Shown here: positions 28,197-37,961 of the stretch, one piece after another
Layout: each line of letters begins with the position of its first letter
How positions within the stretch are numbered: the stretch's first letter is position 1
Assembly (NCBI GenBank): GCA_964462945.1
Contig: CAYWZW010000016.1
Span: 1 to 64,000, forward strand
Source of the DNA: GCA-020343675 sp964462945
GTDB taxonomy: Bacteria; Planctomycetota; Phycisphaerae; Sedimentisphaerales; Anaerobacaceae
DNA length: 64,000 nucleotides
Direction: 5' to 3'
The notes under the pieces: model-generated
Database searches by the model: none
Seen by the model: the letters and a program-made list of their open reading frames with translations, nothing else
What the model was told of the DNA's origin: nothing
Translations under genes and position numbers: made by a program

Positions 28197-28318
28197 CGGA
28201 TGAGTGGCTAAAGTGAACTGAGGTGAGGCAATGTCCACCCCGCCTTTAGGCACTCTCAACTTCAGGCACTCCGAGCTTGAAGCCAGGCCTGCCAAGTCTA
28301 TAGTTTGGTCTGATTGAT

Positions 28319-30283
28319 TTATCCCTTACGGACTCCGGCAAGGGCCTTTCGGGCTCTCTGCCTCGTACCGTCGTTCGTTGACTTCTCAACCACCATTTGC
28401 AGCACTCCCCGGCGCTGGTCCCTGGAAATGCCGCGAACGTCCTGGCCGGCAATTCGGACCATGGCTGAATAGACTTCCTCGGCGACCGCCGGGTCGTCAG
28501 CGAGGCTCGTCAGAAACTCCAGGGCACTGGCGCTTGGCGCTTCCCCCAAAGCGGCGATGGCCTGACGCTTCTCTTCGAGCTGCTTGACGCGGGGCCACAG
28601 GTCCTTGATCCTGGTCACCTTTTCTTCGTTGCTGAGGTTTTTGTTGCCGCGCACGTACTGGAGGTAACCACGCATACCCAGCACCTGATGGGACGTCTTC
28701 TTCGCCGACGTGGCCAACGTCAACAGAGCTTGCCCCACCTCGCTGTCCTCGGGCCAGTTGTTCGGCCAAGTTGATAAGATGCGCACGGCCTCGTCCTGGA
28801 TCGCAGGCTCAGCGTTATCGACGGAGGATTTGACCGCCGCCAGCGCTTCCGGCCCGCCTGCGATGGCGAGCGCATGGAGCCCGATCATGTGGATCTCATT
28901 GTCGCGGCTCTGCGTCAGGGGCAGCAGGTGCGGGATGCAACTCTGGCTGCAACGGCCGCTGATCGACAGCAGAGCCTTTCTGATGCCTGACCGTTCACTG
29001 GGACTGTCGGTGCTTTGAAGCAGCTTGACGAGATCGGCCGTCTGTCTGTCCTGGCCGATGATGCCGATTGTCTCTGCCGCCGCGCCCCGAATGCCGGCAT
29101 CAGTATCGTTCAGGCTCGACACGACCGCAGGAAGGGCTTCGCTGATTTGCCTCTGACCGGCCAGCTCGATGAGAATCTGCTGCCGCTTACCTCTCGCTTG
29201 CGGAAGGCGGCCGAGCAGGTCGGAATCCACCTCTTTGCCAGGCAGCCTGACCAGCGTTTCCATGGCGGCTTGTTCCAGCTTGGCATCGTCCTCTATCGCA
29301 GCCTCCAGCAAGACTGGCACGCACGAGACATCGCCCAGGCGGACCAGGATGTTGATGGCCGTGATGCGCAGATCTGTCGGGCCACTCCGGGCCGTATTCT
29401 GAACAATCGCAAGTACGGCAGAGTCTCTACGATCGGCTATGGCCAACAGCAGCATGGGGCGCCGGTCCGGACTTAACTGGGCCAACTCGGCTGCCAACGC
29501 CTCGGTCACGTCACGACCGGGAAGCTCGCGAGCCGTGCGCAAGCCGATGCCGAGCCTTTTTCTGTCTTGCGAGCGCAACTGCTCCATCAACAAGGGGACA
29601 CCGGCGGACTTCCGGGCCAGAATGGCGCCGCGGATCGCTTCCAAATGTCTCTGGTCGGGTACATCCGCTTGGCGAACCGCGTCGTACAGCGTGACGGCTT
29701 CGGTAGTCTTGTTCTGCGTCAGGAACCGCTCCGCACATAGAACGCAGCCTTCGGCTGCCGCCGAACGAACGCCGGCCGGCGCACCGGCCAGGGATTGCGT
29801 CAGTGCGTTGGTCGCTTGCTGGCCGCCGATGTGTCCCAACGCCACGGCGGCGGCCGATGCGACATCAGCGTTGGCGTCGCTGAGTTTCTGCGTGAGACCA
29901 TCAACGGCCTGGGCGTCACGACGCACGCCAATCGAATTGATCGCCCCGACGAGCAGCCGACCTTCTAACTTGGTCATCGCGTTGCGCAGCGCGGCATCGG
30001 CGGCGGGTCCGGGGATCGCTTCGAGGGCGATCCGTGCCCACGACGCCAGCTCCTTGTCCGCCAACAACGGCGCCAGGGCGGGGACGGCTTGCTCGGTGCC
30101 GTAGATGGCCAGTTGTTTACAGGTAAAAGCCTTCTGGCCCGCGGCGGCATCTGACTGCAACACGGCGATCAGGTCGTTCTCCTTTACGTCTGCGGCCGGG
30201 CGATCCTGAGCGATGGTGCCGGCCGATGCAGTGACTACGATGAGAATGACACACCAGGTGAAATGCCGTTTCTTGATTATCAT
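28319..30283 (-). CDS. Secreted HEAT-repeat protein
   Basis: 654 aa, start ATG at 30283 after GAGGATAATC. Signal peptide at residues 1-25 (CVILIVVTASAGTIA). The rest is a chain of HEAT/Armadillo-like helical pairs of about 35 residues (for example DGLTQKLSDANADVASAAAV and LPAVVSSLNDTDAGIRGAAA). It is probably a protein-binding scaffold. It is 44 nt downstream of the oxidoreductase gene at 30328 and in the same direction, so the two form an operon. Confidence 0.85.
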   Translation of the reverse strand: MIIKKRHFTWCVILIVVTASAGTIAQDRPAADVKENDLIAVLQSDAAAGQKAFTCKQLAIYGTEQAVPALAPLLADKELASWARIALEAIPGPAADAALRNAMTKLEGRLLVGAINSIGVRRDAQAVDGLTQKLSDANADVASAAAVALGHIGGQQATNALTQSLAGAPAGVRSAAAEGCVLCAERFLTQNKTTEAVTLYDAVRQADVPDQRHLEAIRGAILARKSAGVPLLMEQLRSQDRKRLGIGLRTARELPGRDVTEALAAELAQLSPDRRPMLLLAIADRRDSAVLAIVQNTARSGPTDLRITAINILVRLGDVSCVPVLLEAAIEDDAKLEQAAMETLVRLPGKEVDSDLLGRLPQARGKRQQILIELAGQRQISEALPAVVSSLNDTDAGIRGAAAETIGIIGQDRQTADLVKLLQSTDSPSERSGIRKALLSISGRCSQSCIPHLLPLTQSRDNEIHMIGLHALAIAGGPEALAAVKSSVDNAEPAIQDEAVRILSTWPNNWPEDSEVGQALLTLATSAKKTSHQVLGMRGYLQYVRGNKNLSNEEKVTRIKDLWPRVKQLEEKRQAIAALGEAPSASALEFLTSLADDPAVAEEVYSAMVRIAGQDVRGISRDQRRGVLQMVVEKSTNDGTRQRARKALAGVRKG

Positions 30284-30327
30284 GATTATCCTCGCAGTTT
30301 GGGTGGTTTCTTTCGAAAAATCGGACG

Positions 30328-31608
30328 CTATATCCGCCAGGGTTCCCGCAAGGCCTCAGACCGCAACCGGTTCGCCTGCTCGTCACCAATGAACTCATTC
30401 TTCTTCGGGTCGTACCTGACCTTGCGGTCAAGGAACAGGGCGATGTTGGCGGCGTGACAGGCGATATGGGCCCAGCAGGCCGCGTCGGCGTTGGCCCGGG
30501 TCAGTGCTCGCGTCTTGACACAATCGAGGAAATTCCGCACGTGGAAATCAGCGGGGTAGCCCGGTATCTTGGTCCCTCTCCTAAGGAGCAGTGATTGAGA
30601 ACTTGCGGCGAACTCCGCATCGTCGCTCGTCTCGACCCAGCCGGTTTCGCCTTCGAAACGGACCGGACACGATCCCATCGGCAGCCATCCGTCGTTGCGC
30701 ATGACGAGTTTGACGCCGTTGGCGTAGCGGGCGTGCAATTGACCGTTGACCGGCTCGTACTCCACGGGCGCCGTGTCGTCGGCCTTGTTGGCCCACTGGC
30801 ACAGGTCAACGCAGTGTGAGCCCCATTCGAGGCACCCGCCTCCGACCATGCCGCCGCCTTTTTCGAAGTGGAAGGCGCCCATCAGTTTGCGGTTGTAGGG
30901 CCGCCAAGCGGCGGGCCCGAGGTACATGTCCCAATCCACCTGCTCTCGGGGCGGCTCCGGCTCAGCCGGGAGCCACCCGCTCATCTCGGTCCCCAGGCCG
31001 CCGGGGTGAGCGTGGAGGGTGCGGAGCGGGCCGAGCTTGCCTGTCTGGGCCAAGTCGACTGCATACGCGAAGTTGGGCAGGCTGCGGCGTTGCGTGCCAG
31101 CCTGGAATACGCGACCCGTGCGGCGAAAGATATCCGCCAGCGCCAGGCTCTGGGCGATGTTCTTTGTGCAAGGCTTTTCGCAATAGACGTCCTTGCCTGC
31201 CTTAGCTGCCATCGTAGCAGCCGTCGCGTGCCAGTTCGGACCGGTCGCGATCAGGACCGCGTCGATATCATCGCGGGCGAGCAGCTCGCGCATATCGATA
31301 TACGCCGTACAGTCTTTGTCGCCGTTTTGGGCATCGACCATGTCCTTGGCACGCTGCCGGTTGTCGCCCCGCACGTCACAGATGGCCACGCACCGCAAAT
31401 CAGGCTCCCTCAGGAAGCACCCGAGCACATAACGGCCGCGATTGCCGATCCCGATGGCGCCGAGCGAGATTCGCTCGCTGGGGGCCACGCTGCCATTCTT
31501 GCCTAACGCCGCACCTGGGATAACCTGGGCCACCGCCAGGCAGGCGCCAGCCTGTACTGCCGTCTTAAGAAACCGCCGCCGGTTCAGACCAACTCCTTCT
31601 GTACGCAT
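30328..31608 (-). CDS. Tat-exported Gfo/Idh/MocA-family oxidoreductase
   Basis: 426 aa from the ATG at 31608, which follows GGGAGGTCAAGT; the frame extends back to 31689 without a better start. Twin-arginine signal NRRRFLKTAVQAG. Rossmann motif GAIGIGNRGRYVLG, catalytic motif YCEKPCTKN (Lys of E-K-P kept), and CLEWGSHCVDLCQW holds the later His-x-x-D. It is a typical member, likely acting on a sugar in the periplasm with NAD(P) bound before export. First gene of an operon with the HEAT-repeat protein. Confidence 0.9.
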   Translation of the reverse strand: MRTEGVGLNRRRFLKTAVQAGACLAVAQVIPGAALGKNGSVAPSERISLGAIGIGNRGRYVLGCFLREPDLRCVAICDVRGDNRQRAKDMVDAQNGDKDCTAYIDMRELLARDDIDAVLIATGPNWHATAATMAAKAGKDVYCEKPCTKNIAQSLALADIFRRTGRVFQAGTQRRSLPNFAYAVDLAQTGKLGPLRTLHAHPGGLGTEMSGWLPAEPEPPREQVDWDMYLGPAAWRPYNRKLMGAFHFEKGGGMVGGGCLEWGSHCVDLCQWANKADDTAPVEYEPVNGQLHARYANGVKLVMRNDGWLPMGSCPVRFEGETGWVETSDDAEFAASSQSLLLRRGTKIPGYPADFHVRNFLDCVKTRALTRANADAACWAHIACHAANIALFLDRKVRYDPKKNEFIGDEQANRLRSEALREPWRI

Positions 31609-31802
31609 ACTTGACCTCCCACTGAGTTTATCACCAACATCACTGGCCACATACCTGAAGAGTATAGCTGGAAATCCCATCCTGTGCAAAGCGATTCTCT
31701 CACCCCGGATTCACCATTCACCAGAAGGGATTGGTAATTGGTGATTGGTGGTAGCATGAGCGGATCCGCAGGCGTAGCCGCGAAGCGCTTTATTAGACTC
31801 TT

Positions 31803-31853
31803 GCCCGCCACGCGGATCGGCGGGCTTGTCCACAACGGGTTGTCCGCTATAAT
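31803..31853 (+). promoter_or_regulatory. Promoter with overlapping hairpin, upstream of the BNR-like gene
   Basis: TTGTCC (31826-31831), 16 bp, TATAAT (31848-31853). A perfect inverted repeat GCCCGCC (31803-31809) / GGCGGGC (31819-31825) ends directly at the -35 box and could be an operator. Confidence 0.5.
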
Positions 31854-31977
31854 GGGGCAGCGCCAGGCGAGGTTTGCATGCACATCAGAGCCTGGCCGAG
31901 GTGCTTGATGCCAAACGAAATGCAGAGCGCCGCATGATGGTCTCGTATAGAAGATGTCTGTCTTGGGAGGTGAAATC

Positions 31978-33330
31978 ATGCCACTGGTTCCCCATGGGTT
32001 CGCCCAACACCCCGCTGGCAGCAAACTTGTGACATCGCAACAACGAATCACTCGCCGCCGGTTCCTGGTTACCACAGCGGCAGCCGCCGGCGGGATGCTG
32101 ATGCCGGGCGAACACAGGCTCGGCGCCGGTCCAACTGTCGCCCCGTCCGACGTGACCTCAACGGACCATTTCTGGTATCGGCCGCAGCCGGCGGGTCCCT
32201 ACATTGACTCGCAGCGCGACAACAAAGCGTTCGGCTTTGACGATGCAACCATTTTCCTCTCGCAGGACAATGCCCGTACCTGGCCGCACAGCATTCCGTT
32301 TGCCGACGCTCGCAACATTACGTTTAGCTCGATTCTGAAGAACGGCAACATAATCTTCGCCACTGGCTCAAGGTTGCACGTCAGCACCGACAATCTCAAG
32401 ACGTATAAGCCAATCACGGTGAAAGATGCCACCGGCGCCGATTACATCCCGCATGAGCCGCAAAATCCGGAGAATCCGGGCTGGTATTTCCACCCTCTCG
32501 ATGGTGTTCATACCTGGGATGTAAACGGCGTTGAGATGCTTGTGTGGGGTAATTACTGCAATGTCCTCGGTGGTGCGGCCCCGGTCAACATTTACTACTC
32601 AACAGACAACGGCAATACCGTAAAGATCGCGTATGCCTTCGGACAAAACCCCAACTATCGCGATAACGGCTCCGAAGGTGGAGGCTCGAAAGGCACGCTA
32701 CTCGGCGACCCCAACAATCCGGTCATTTGCCGCCATGTTCACTGCGTGGCGTATAACCCTTCCGAAAACGCGTTCTATGCGTGCACGGGTGACCGCGATA
32801 TAGCAGATAAGCATGAGTGCCATTGGTTGAAAGGGGTTTATGATGCGGATAATGACAAATGGCGCTGGACGGTCATCGTCTCGGCTTCGTCGAACTCCCG
32901 CTACAAATCCGGCGGCATTAACTTTGTCGATGGAAAACTCTACTGGATTGCCGACGCCAACGGGCCCGAGCCATACGACCGAGGAATCTTTCGGTGCGAC
33001 GCGGCCGACATCGCCAGGCCCGAGGCGCACACGATGCTTTTCAACCCGCAATACGAATCCGCAAATATGATCATTCAGGACGGCGTGATTCTGGCCTCTC
33101 ATTGTGCTCCCGCATCCCCGTATGCCACAGGGTTTATTGTCTCCATGGATATGGGGCGGACGTGGGCGCAATATGATCTCAAAGAATATGGCAGGCGTTC
33201 ACCGGTTCGCTTCCACAAGAAGAATAGTGATGGGTGGTTTCGCGTGGACCTGCGATCGGGATGGATCAAGCGTGCCGAGGTGTTGTTTATCAAACCTAAG
33301 CAAGCCTTCAGCTCTTCCGGCTTGAGATAG
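31978..33330 (+). CDS. Tat-exported BNR/sialidase-like beta-propeller protein
   Basis: 450 aa from the ATG at 31978, chosen for GGGAGGTGAAATC; the ATG at 31954 lacks this. Twin-arginine signal ITRRRFLVTTAAAAGG. The mature protein has Asp-box-like elements (FLSQDNARTWP, YYSTDNGNTV, VSMDMGRTWAQ) spaced as in sialidase-type propellers. No sialidase arginine triad could be identified, so the activity is open; it may be another exo-acting glycosidase or a binding protein. Its stop lies at the first bases of repeat B copy 3. Confidence 0.75.
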   Translation: MPLVPHGFAQHPAGSKLVTSQQRITRRRFLVTTAAAAGGMLMPGEHRLGAGPTVAPSDVTSTDHFWYRPQPAGPYIDSQRDNKAFGFDDATIFLSQDNARTWPHSIPFADARNITFSSILKNGNIIFATGSRLHVSTDNLKTYKPITVKDATGADYIPHEPQNPENPGWYFHPLDGVHTWDVNGVEMLVWGNYCNVLGGAAPVNIYYSTDNGNTVKIAYAFGQNPNYRDNGSEGGGSKGTLLGDPNNPVICRHVHCVAYNPSENAFYACTGDRDIADKHECHWLKGVYDADNDKWRWTVIVSASSNSRYKSGGINFVDGKLYWIADANGPEPYDRGIFRCDAADIARPEAHTMLFNPQYESANMIIQDGVILASHCAPASPYATGFIVSMDMGRTWAQYDLKEYGRRSPVRFHKKNSDGWFRVDLRSGWIKRAEVLFIKPKQAFSSSGLR

Positions 33331-33512
33331 TTCATTGAATACTTTGACGCCCGATAAATTTTTTGAAAATTGCGTCCTTGGCCCAAAAATGAACATGTAT
33401 TCGGGTTCGATCAGGGCAAAATCAGTATCTGTAGTGTCATTTTGGAGACATACCGTGTCAAGGAAATGTGACGTTTCTGGTAGGTCACAAAAATGGGGCT
33501 GTCTTGGGGCTG
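33331..33512 (+). repeat. Dispersed repeat family B, copy 3
   Basis: TTCATTGAATACTTTGACGC start, TCGGGTTCGATCAGGGC, and GTCAAGGAAATGTGACGTTT. It begins immediately after the stop codon of the BNR-like gene (33328-33330). Confidence 0.8.
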
Positions 33513-33514
33513 CG

Positions 33515-33690
33515 TCACTTCCTTACATTCTCTGCTTGCGGCAGTTTCGCTCGCCATTAGTTGGCCTTTTCCGGCTTGCTCCAGGCTGGTAGAGGTCGAT
33601 TAGATTGTTCAATGACTCCAACGTGTGTGGGTGAGTGTCACCGAGCTTCAGACAGCGGCCCTCCAATGCTTCCCAGAGAAGTCAGCATCC
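33515..33690 (-). pseudogene. 3' fragment of a TPR gene
   Basis: The minus strand reads EALEGRCLKLGDTHPHTLES, then LNNLIDLYQ; a frameshift then hides the usual …WRAKLPQAENVRK ending. It is a decayed copy of the tails at 18365 and 45819. Confidence 0.65.
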
Positions 33691-33706
33691 AGTTTAAGGT
33701 CGGCCG

Positions 33707-35173
33707 TCAGCCTTCCTGCACGACCTTCAGCCCCATCAGGTGGGCCAAGTGGCGGATGCTCTGGGTGTGGTCGCCGTAGTAGGCGACACGATGTAGAGAG
33801 GCATAATAGTCCTTGGTGCTGGCACCGAGCATGCCGCCGCCCCAATTAGCCAACAATCGGTCTGCGTCGTCTACCTCGGCCACGAGTTCCGTCCGGCATC
33901 CTCGTTCTTCACCTTTGGGGACCCTGGGGACCTCGATGATCTTACCGGTGAACATCAATAGAGTGTCGAGGTGTACCAATTTGGCGAAGGTGATTTTTTG
34001 CCCGATTCGATAGTGGACCTCGGTAACCGCGCCGCCACGGGCTTCGGCATGCCGGCGGAGCAGGTAGGGTGCCTTCGGACCGGCAGGGCCCTCCATTTTC
34101 AGCGGGGCCGAGCAGTGCGAAAGATGAAAGGCGTTCTTGGCGGTGTCAACGCCGCCGGCATTGCCCAGGAAGCCGGCCCGGTTGAGCGCGTACTGGAAGA
34201 TCAGCATGGTTAGCAAGCAGTCCATATCTCCGTCACAGGCAGCGGGGATTCCTCGGTCGTTCAGGCGTGAAAACCCTAAACAGGGAAAGCCTCGCGGCAG
34301 CCAGCTCATACACGTTCCAACACATAGACCGTCAACGCGGTTCTCGGCGATGAGTCGGTCCAACGTCAGACTGGCCCGTGCGGCCTTGAAGATGTCTTCT
34401 TGGCTTGGCTCGACGGTACCTTCTGCCTCATCAAGCCACCGCTTGGCCTCTGCTTCGGCGACGCGATCATCCACGTCGGCCATGACTTCGTCATAACGCC
34501 CGTCGGCGATGGCCACCATTTCCACCCCCAGCCGCTGTTTCACTTTTTCTGGCGTGTAGGACTCAGGTGTACCCTTGAATGGCGGAGAGACGAGCACCCG
34601 ACTCCGTCGCAACAGTGGGATTACCCGGAGCAGGGACGCGGCTCGTTCCAGCTCGTCGTAGTCGCTGCTGTTGAACAGGGTGATTCGGTGCCCCTCCTCG
34701 CGCCACGGGTTCACCAGGCACCAGTCGTGCCCACCGATTATTGGCATATGAAAGACAGCCACCGCTCGTCCCTGTTTGAAGATGGCGGGCATCACTGCGT
34801 TGTTACTGTTGAAGTTGCTCAGGCCAAAGATGTCGGCGCTGACTACCAGAACTGGGGCATCAAGACCTGCCTTGTCTAGCAACTGTACAGTCTGTTCGCT
34901 GTCGCTCGCCCGGCCGATGACGAACTCCACGTTGCCCAGGTTCTTTTCGGCTTGGGCCAGACGCTTCCGTATGGGGACGAGATCAGCTTCGGAAAGGCCC
35001 CAGCTTCTGCCCTCCGGTTTGCCAGCAATCACCACGCAGATTCGGACCTTTGAGTCGGGCGCAAATGGGGGGCTTGAAGTGTTGCTCGCAGCCGCCAGGT
35101 GCCCTGCCACCAGCGCCATCCCGCCTGCGGCACCTGCCCCAATAAACTGCCGCCGAGTGCAATGCGTACACAT
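33707..35173 (-). CDS. Tat-exported protein with L-fucose/L-arabinose-isomerase-like fold
   Basis: 488 aa, ATG at 35173 after GGGAGACGACTC. Twin-arginine signal CTRRQFIGAGAAGG. The body resembles the FucI/AraA family core and C-terminal domains: VLVVSADIFGL, GLCVGTCMSWLPRG, GIPAACDGDMDCLLTML and HCSAPLKMEGP with a possible metal-site pattern. A relative lies at 50868. Known isomerases are cytosolic, so an exported version suggests another role, perhaps binding. Orientation is opposite to the flanking genes. Confidence 0.7.
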   Translation of the reverse strand: MCTHCTRRQFIGAGAAGGMALVAGHLAAASNTSSPPFAPDSKVRICVVIAGKPEGRSWGLSEADLVPIRKRLAQAEKNLGNVEFVIGRASDSEQTVQLLDKAGLDAPVLVVSADIFGLSNFNSNNAVMPAIFKQGRAVAVFHMPIIGGHDWCLVNPWREEGHRITLFNSSDYDELERAASLLRVIPLLRRSRVLVSPPFKGTPESYTPEKVKQRLGVEMVAIADGRYDEVMADVDDRVAEAEAKRWLDEAEGTVEPSQEDIFKAARASLTLDRLIAENRVDGLCVGTCMSWLPRGFPCLGFSRLNDRGIPAACDGDMDCLLTMLIFQYALNRAGFLGNAGGVDTAKNAFHLSHCSAPLKMEGPAGPKAPYLLRRHAEARGGAVTEVHYRIGQKITFAKLVHLDTLLMFTGKIIEVPRVPKGEERGCRTELVAEVDDADRLLANWGGGMLGASTKDYYASLHRVAYYGDHTQSIRHLAHLMGLKVVQEG

Positions 35174-35239
35174 GAGTCGTCTCCCTATGTATCAATCTGT
35201 GACTACTGTCCGTTTACACGCCTACTACCGATAGCGGGT

Positions 35240-35430
35240 CTAATCTTCAATGACACACACGTGATTATGCAAGTATGGTCTTGATAATTCCAGTGAAGAA
35301 TTATTGGAAACCAGTCCCGAGGCGCCGTCAAAGATCACACGGTATTCGCTGTCCGAAAGCTTCCAGCGGAGCAGGACCTTATCCGCGTCCTTGGGGATGA
35401 CGGTCTTGCCGTAGTAGGCAGGGTCCTTCT
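35240..35430 (-). pseudogene. Unrecognised gene remnant
   Basis: A protein-like stretch on the minus strand (DPAYYGKTVIPKDADKVLLR, then WKLSDSEYRVIFDGASG) with no start codon or ribosome binding site of its own. It follows repeat C copy 12 on that strand. The origin is not known to me. Confidence 0.35.
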
Positions 35431-35439
35431 TGTTCGTGA

Positions 35440-35545
35440 CCAGATCCCGGCTGTCGAGGGGTGGGGTGGGGATAGAGATTGGGGTCTGGTTGTTCTCTGG
35501 TGTCGTGCTTGCAAGAAGCTCGGCGATGGCTGTGCAACTCTTCCC
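35440..35545 (+). repeat. Dispersed repeat family C, copy 12, with decayed ankyrin tail
   Basis: CCCGGCTGTCGAGGGGTGGG core. The adjacent minus-strand frame reads AIAELLASTTPE; restoring one base gives the ELLxKHDxxE-like ankyrin ending. Confidence 0.6.
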
Positions 35546-35707
35546 TGATGCGTTGTCATCTATCACGATTCCTGGAATGCTGCTTGAACGACAAAGGCTT
35601 GGGGGATACCATGGCTGATAAGTCCTGCAAGAGCAGCCACAGCCTCACGTTGGTCGGATGAGTTTTGGTGCTCTGCACGAGGCAAACCATCCAATGGAGA
35701 ACAAAAG

Positions 35708-37726
35708 ATGAAAGCCGACCAATCAATATCAACGGCCCTTTGCACATACTTGCTCTTATGGATTGTCGTTTCCTCATTCGCGCTGGCACTCGGCCGGACA
35801 AATGGAGACAACCTGATTGTGGAACGAGAGAATCACGGGGCAAGTAGTTCGGCGGAGGTTCGCCAGGTATCGGGCAGGGCCTACCAAGACAAGGTACTCA
35901 GTGCCTCCGAGCCTGACGGTCTGGACCAGACCCGGGATGCCATCATGTCATTCGAGGAGTATTCAAAGGCGCCCTTTTCGCCCATGCCTCATATCCTCGT
36001 GCTGACTGCGGACACGGGCCAGCTATTTTACTTCGGCACCCGCCACACGTTTGATCCAAATGATTGGCAGATCCGAGCGATCGAAGACTATTGGCATCAG
36101 TTCCATGCCACTTTGGCTCTGAATGAAGGCGGCGATCCACCAGTGCTGGATTCTCGCGAGGAAATGGTGCAGCGCTTTGGAGAAGCCGGCCTCGTGAGAT
36201 TCTTGGCCAAGGCCAGCGGCGTGCCGGTACGCAGCCTGGAACCACCCCGCGAACAAGAGCACGCGTTGCTGCTGAGAGACTTCTCGGTCGAGCAGGTCAA
36301 GCTCTTCTACGTCTTACGTGGGATTGTGCAGTTTCGCAAGAACCGCAATGATGAGCGTATTGAAGATTTCGTTGAGAGAGTAGTCGGTGGGTTATCCCAT
36401 GAGTTCGGTCTGGAGAGACCGCTAAGATCGTTTTCTGAATTTGAGGCAAGCTATGCCCGCCTGCTCGGCGAGCCAACCGACTGGAGGGCAACTCCGGATG
36501 AGTGGTTCGATCCTACTATACCCCGCCCTCCGCGGTACACCAACCGCATTTCCCGCCAACTCAGCGAATTTCGGGACCGGTACATGGTCAAGCTGCTGAT
36601 CAGTGAGGTCAAGCGAGGCCAGCGCGTATTCGCAGTTGTTGGAGGCAGCCATGTGATCATGCAGGAGCGTGCCCTTCGAGTGGCCTTGGCCAGCCCTCTG
36701 GGGCAGACGACAGATCAGAGCTTAGAGCGGATGCGGGACGTAAGAACCCCGCTTGCGGGACCGCCCGACCCTTTACCGTTCGACGCTCAGGACCGTCTGA
36801 ACCGGAACCACCCTGGCCCGTGGGACAACGACGTGCTGGTCTATCGCGTCGTTCCTACCGGCCAAGCGGTACTGCTTGCGACGTTCGAGCGCGCCGGTGT
36901 GCCTACGTTGGCGCGGCTTAAGGATGGACGCCTCATCGCCGGTCACCAGTATTTCCCAGAGCAAGACCAGGCGAGCTTTGACAAAGTAGCCGTCCATTTC
37001 TCGTCCGATGAAGGCAAGACATGGACTTCCCCGCAGGTAATCCGTCTGGCAGGGTTACCGGAAGGGATGCGGTTCCCTTTTGACCCTACACTCGTACGGT
37101 TGCCGGATGGACGCGTTCGATTGTATTTCACGTCCCTTCGCGGACGTCGGTTCGAGGAAAGCACTCCTGCCATCTACTCGGCGATCTCTACCGATGGCAT
37201 AGAGTATGCCTTCGAGCCAGAGATGCGTTTCGGCATCGAAGGCCGGCCAGTCATCGACTGTGTGGTCGTATTGCACCAAGGTGTGTTTCATCTCTATTCG
37301 CCTGACAACGGTTCGCGGCTTCAACCGAGTGAACGTGTGGGCGCTAATGCCGATGGCTCAGGACCTCGTCCTGGTGTCGCATACCATGCCGTAAGCGAGG
37401 ATGGGCTCAGGTTTACACGTGTGGACGATGTGCGGATCGAGGGGCAGCGGCAGTGGCTTGGCAACGCCCAGTCTGATAGTCATGTCATTACGTTCTTCGG
37501 CACAGGTCAGCCGGGTGGTTTAGCACCTCCAGGTGTTGGGCAACCTCGCGGCGGCATTTGGCTGGCCACCAGTACAGACGGCCAATTGTGGAAGCTGCTT
37601 GAATCGCCGCCAGTTCTTGGTGCCGACCCTGGGGCTGTGGCGACGCGGGATGGCGGATGGATTGTAGCTGTGACAGGCCCCCCGCGGCCTGGTACGCCCA
37701 GCGAACGACGCTTTCGAGGTGGGTAA
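35708..37726 (+). CDS. Fusion of a TIKI/TraB/GumN-like domain with a BNR-type propeller; C-terminus probably broken
   Basis: 672 aa, ATG at 35708 after GGAGAACAAAAG. Signal peptide at residues 1-28. Residues about 90-335 have the two G-x-x-H motifs of the TIKI/TraB/PrgY/GumN group: FYFGTRH near the start with a later LNEGG, and VVGGSH near the end. From about residue 370 a sialidase-like region follows (VHFSSDEGKTWTSPQVIRL, YSAISTDGIEYAFEP, LATSTDGQLWKLL). The frame stops at 37724, yet the same frame resumes after a second stop and encodes LLATSRDGLIWEVSGEVLAK up to TAG at 37862, which looks like the missing last strand. Two compensating small indels at about 37705-37744 would explain this. 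Confidence 0.7.
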   Translation: MKADQSISTALCTYLLLWIVVSSFALALGRTNGDNLIVERENHGASSSAEVRQVSGRAYQDKVLSASEPDGLDQTRDAIMSFEEYSKAPFSPMPHILVLTADTGQLFYFGTRHTFDPNDWQIRAIEDYWHQFHATLALNEGGDPPVLDSREEMVQRFGEAGLVRFLAKASGVPVRSLEPPREQEHALLLRDFSVEQVKLFYVLRGIVQFRKNRNDERIEDFVERVVGGLSHEFGLERPLRSFSEFEASYARLLGEPTDWRATPDEWFDPTIPRPPRYTNRISRQLSEFRDRYMVKLLISEVKRGQRVFAVVGGSHVIMQERALRVALASPLGQTTDQSLERMRDVRTPLAGPPDPLPFDAQDRLNRNHPGPWDNDVLVYRVVPTGQAVLLATFERAGVPTLARLKDGRLIAGHQYFPEQDQASFDKVAVHFSSDEGKTWTSPQVIRLAGLPEGMRFPFDPTLVRLPDGRVRLYFTSLRGRRFEESTPAIYSAISTDGIEYAFEPEMRFGIEGRPVIDCVVVLHQGVFHLYSPDNGSRLQPSERVGANADGSGPRPGVAYHAVSEDGLRFTRVDDVRIEGQRQWLGNAQSDSHVITFFGTGQPGGLAPPGVGQPRGGIWLATSTDGQLWKLLESPPVLGADPGAVATRDGGWIVAVTGPPRPGTPSERRFRGG

Positions 37727-37864
37727 CAACTTGGCAAGTGATCCATGCCGCCTGAGTCTGTGGGCACTGCGGGTGTAGACGGTCCCTGGAATCAACGAGT
37801 ATTGTTGGCCACATCAAGAGATGGACTCATCTGGGAAGTCTCTGGTGAAGTGTTGGCAAAGTAG
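37727..37864 (+). pseudogene. Probable detached C-terminal end of the TIKI/BNR fusion gene
   Basis: In the frame of the gene before it, after TAA at 37724 and TGA at 37739, the DNA encodes MPPESVGTAGVDGPWNQRVL and LATSRDGLIWEVSGEVLAK, with the Asp-box-like SRDGLIW seen in the parent as STDGQLW. The alternative frame between 37712 and 37743 reads FEVGNNLASDP without stops. Confidence 0.5.
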
Positions 37865-37898
37865 AGACACTTGTCGTGACATAACCCGGCGATTCTCC

Positions 37899-37927
37899 TT
37901 GACGAACGGGAGTTGAGTCGCTATAAA
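37899..37927 (+). promoter_or_regulatory. Promoter of LamG gene 2
   Basis: TTGACG (37899-37904), 17 bp, TATAAA (37922-37927). Same form as at 20-49, giving a leader of about 160 nt. Confidence 0.65.
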
Positions 37928-37961
37928 TATACGTAGCTGGTGGCTTGTCGAGGAACAACAA

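Noticed and set aside
26871..28295. 474-codon open frame on the minus strand
   Set aside because: Shadow of the Gfo/Idh/MocA gene in GC-rich DNA, where antisense stop codons are rare.
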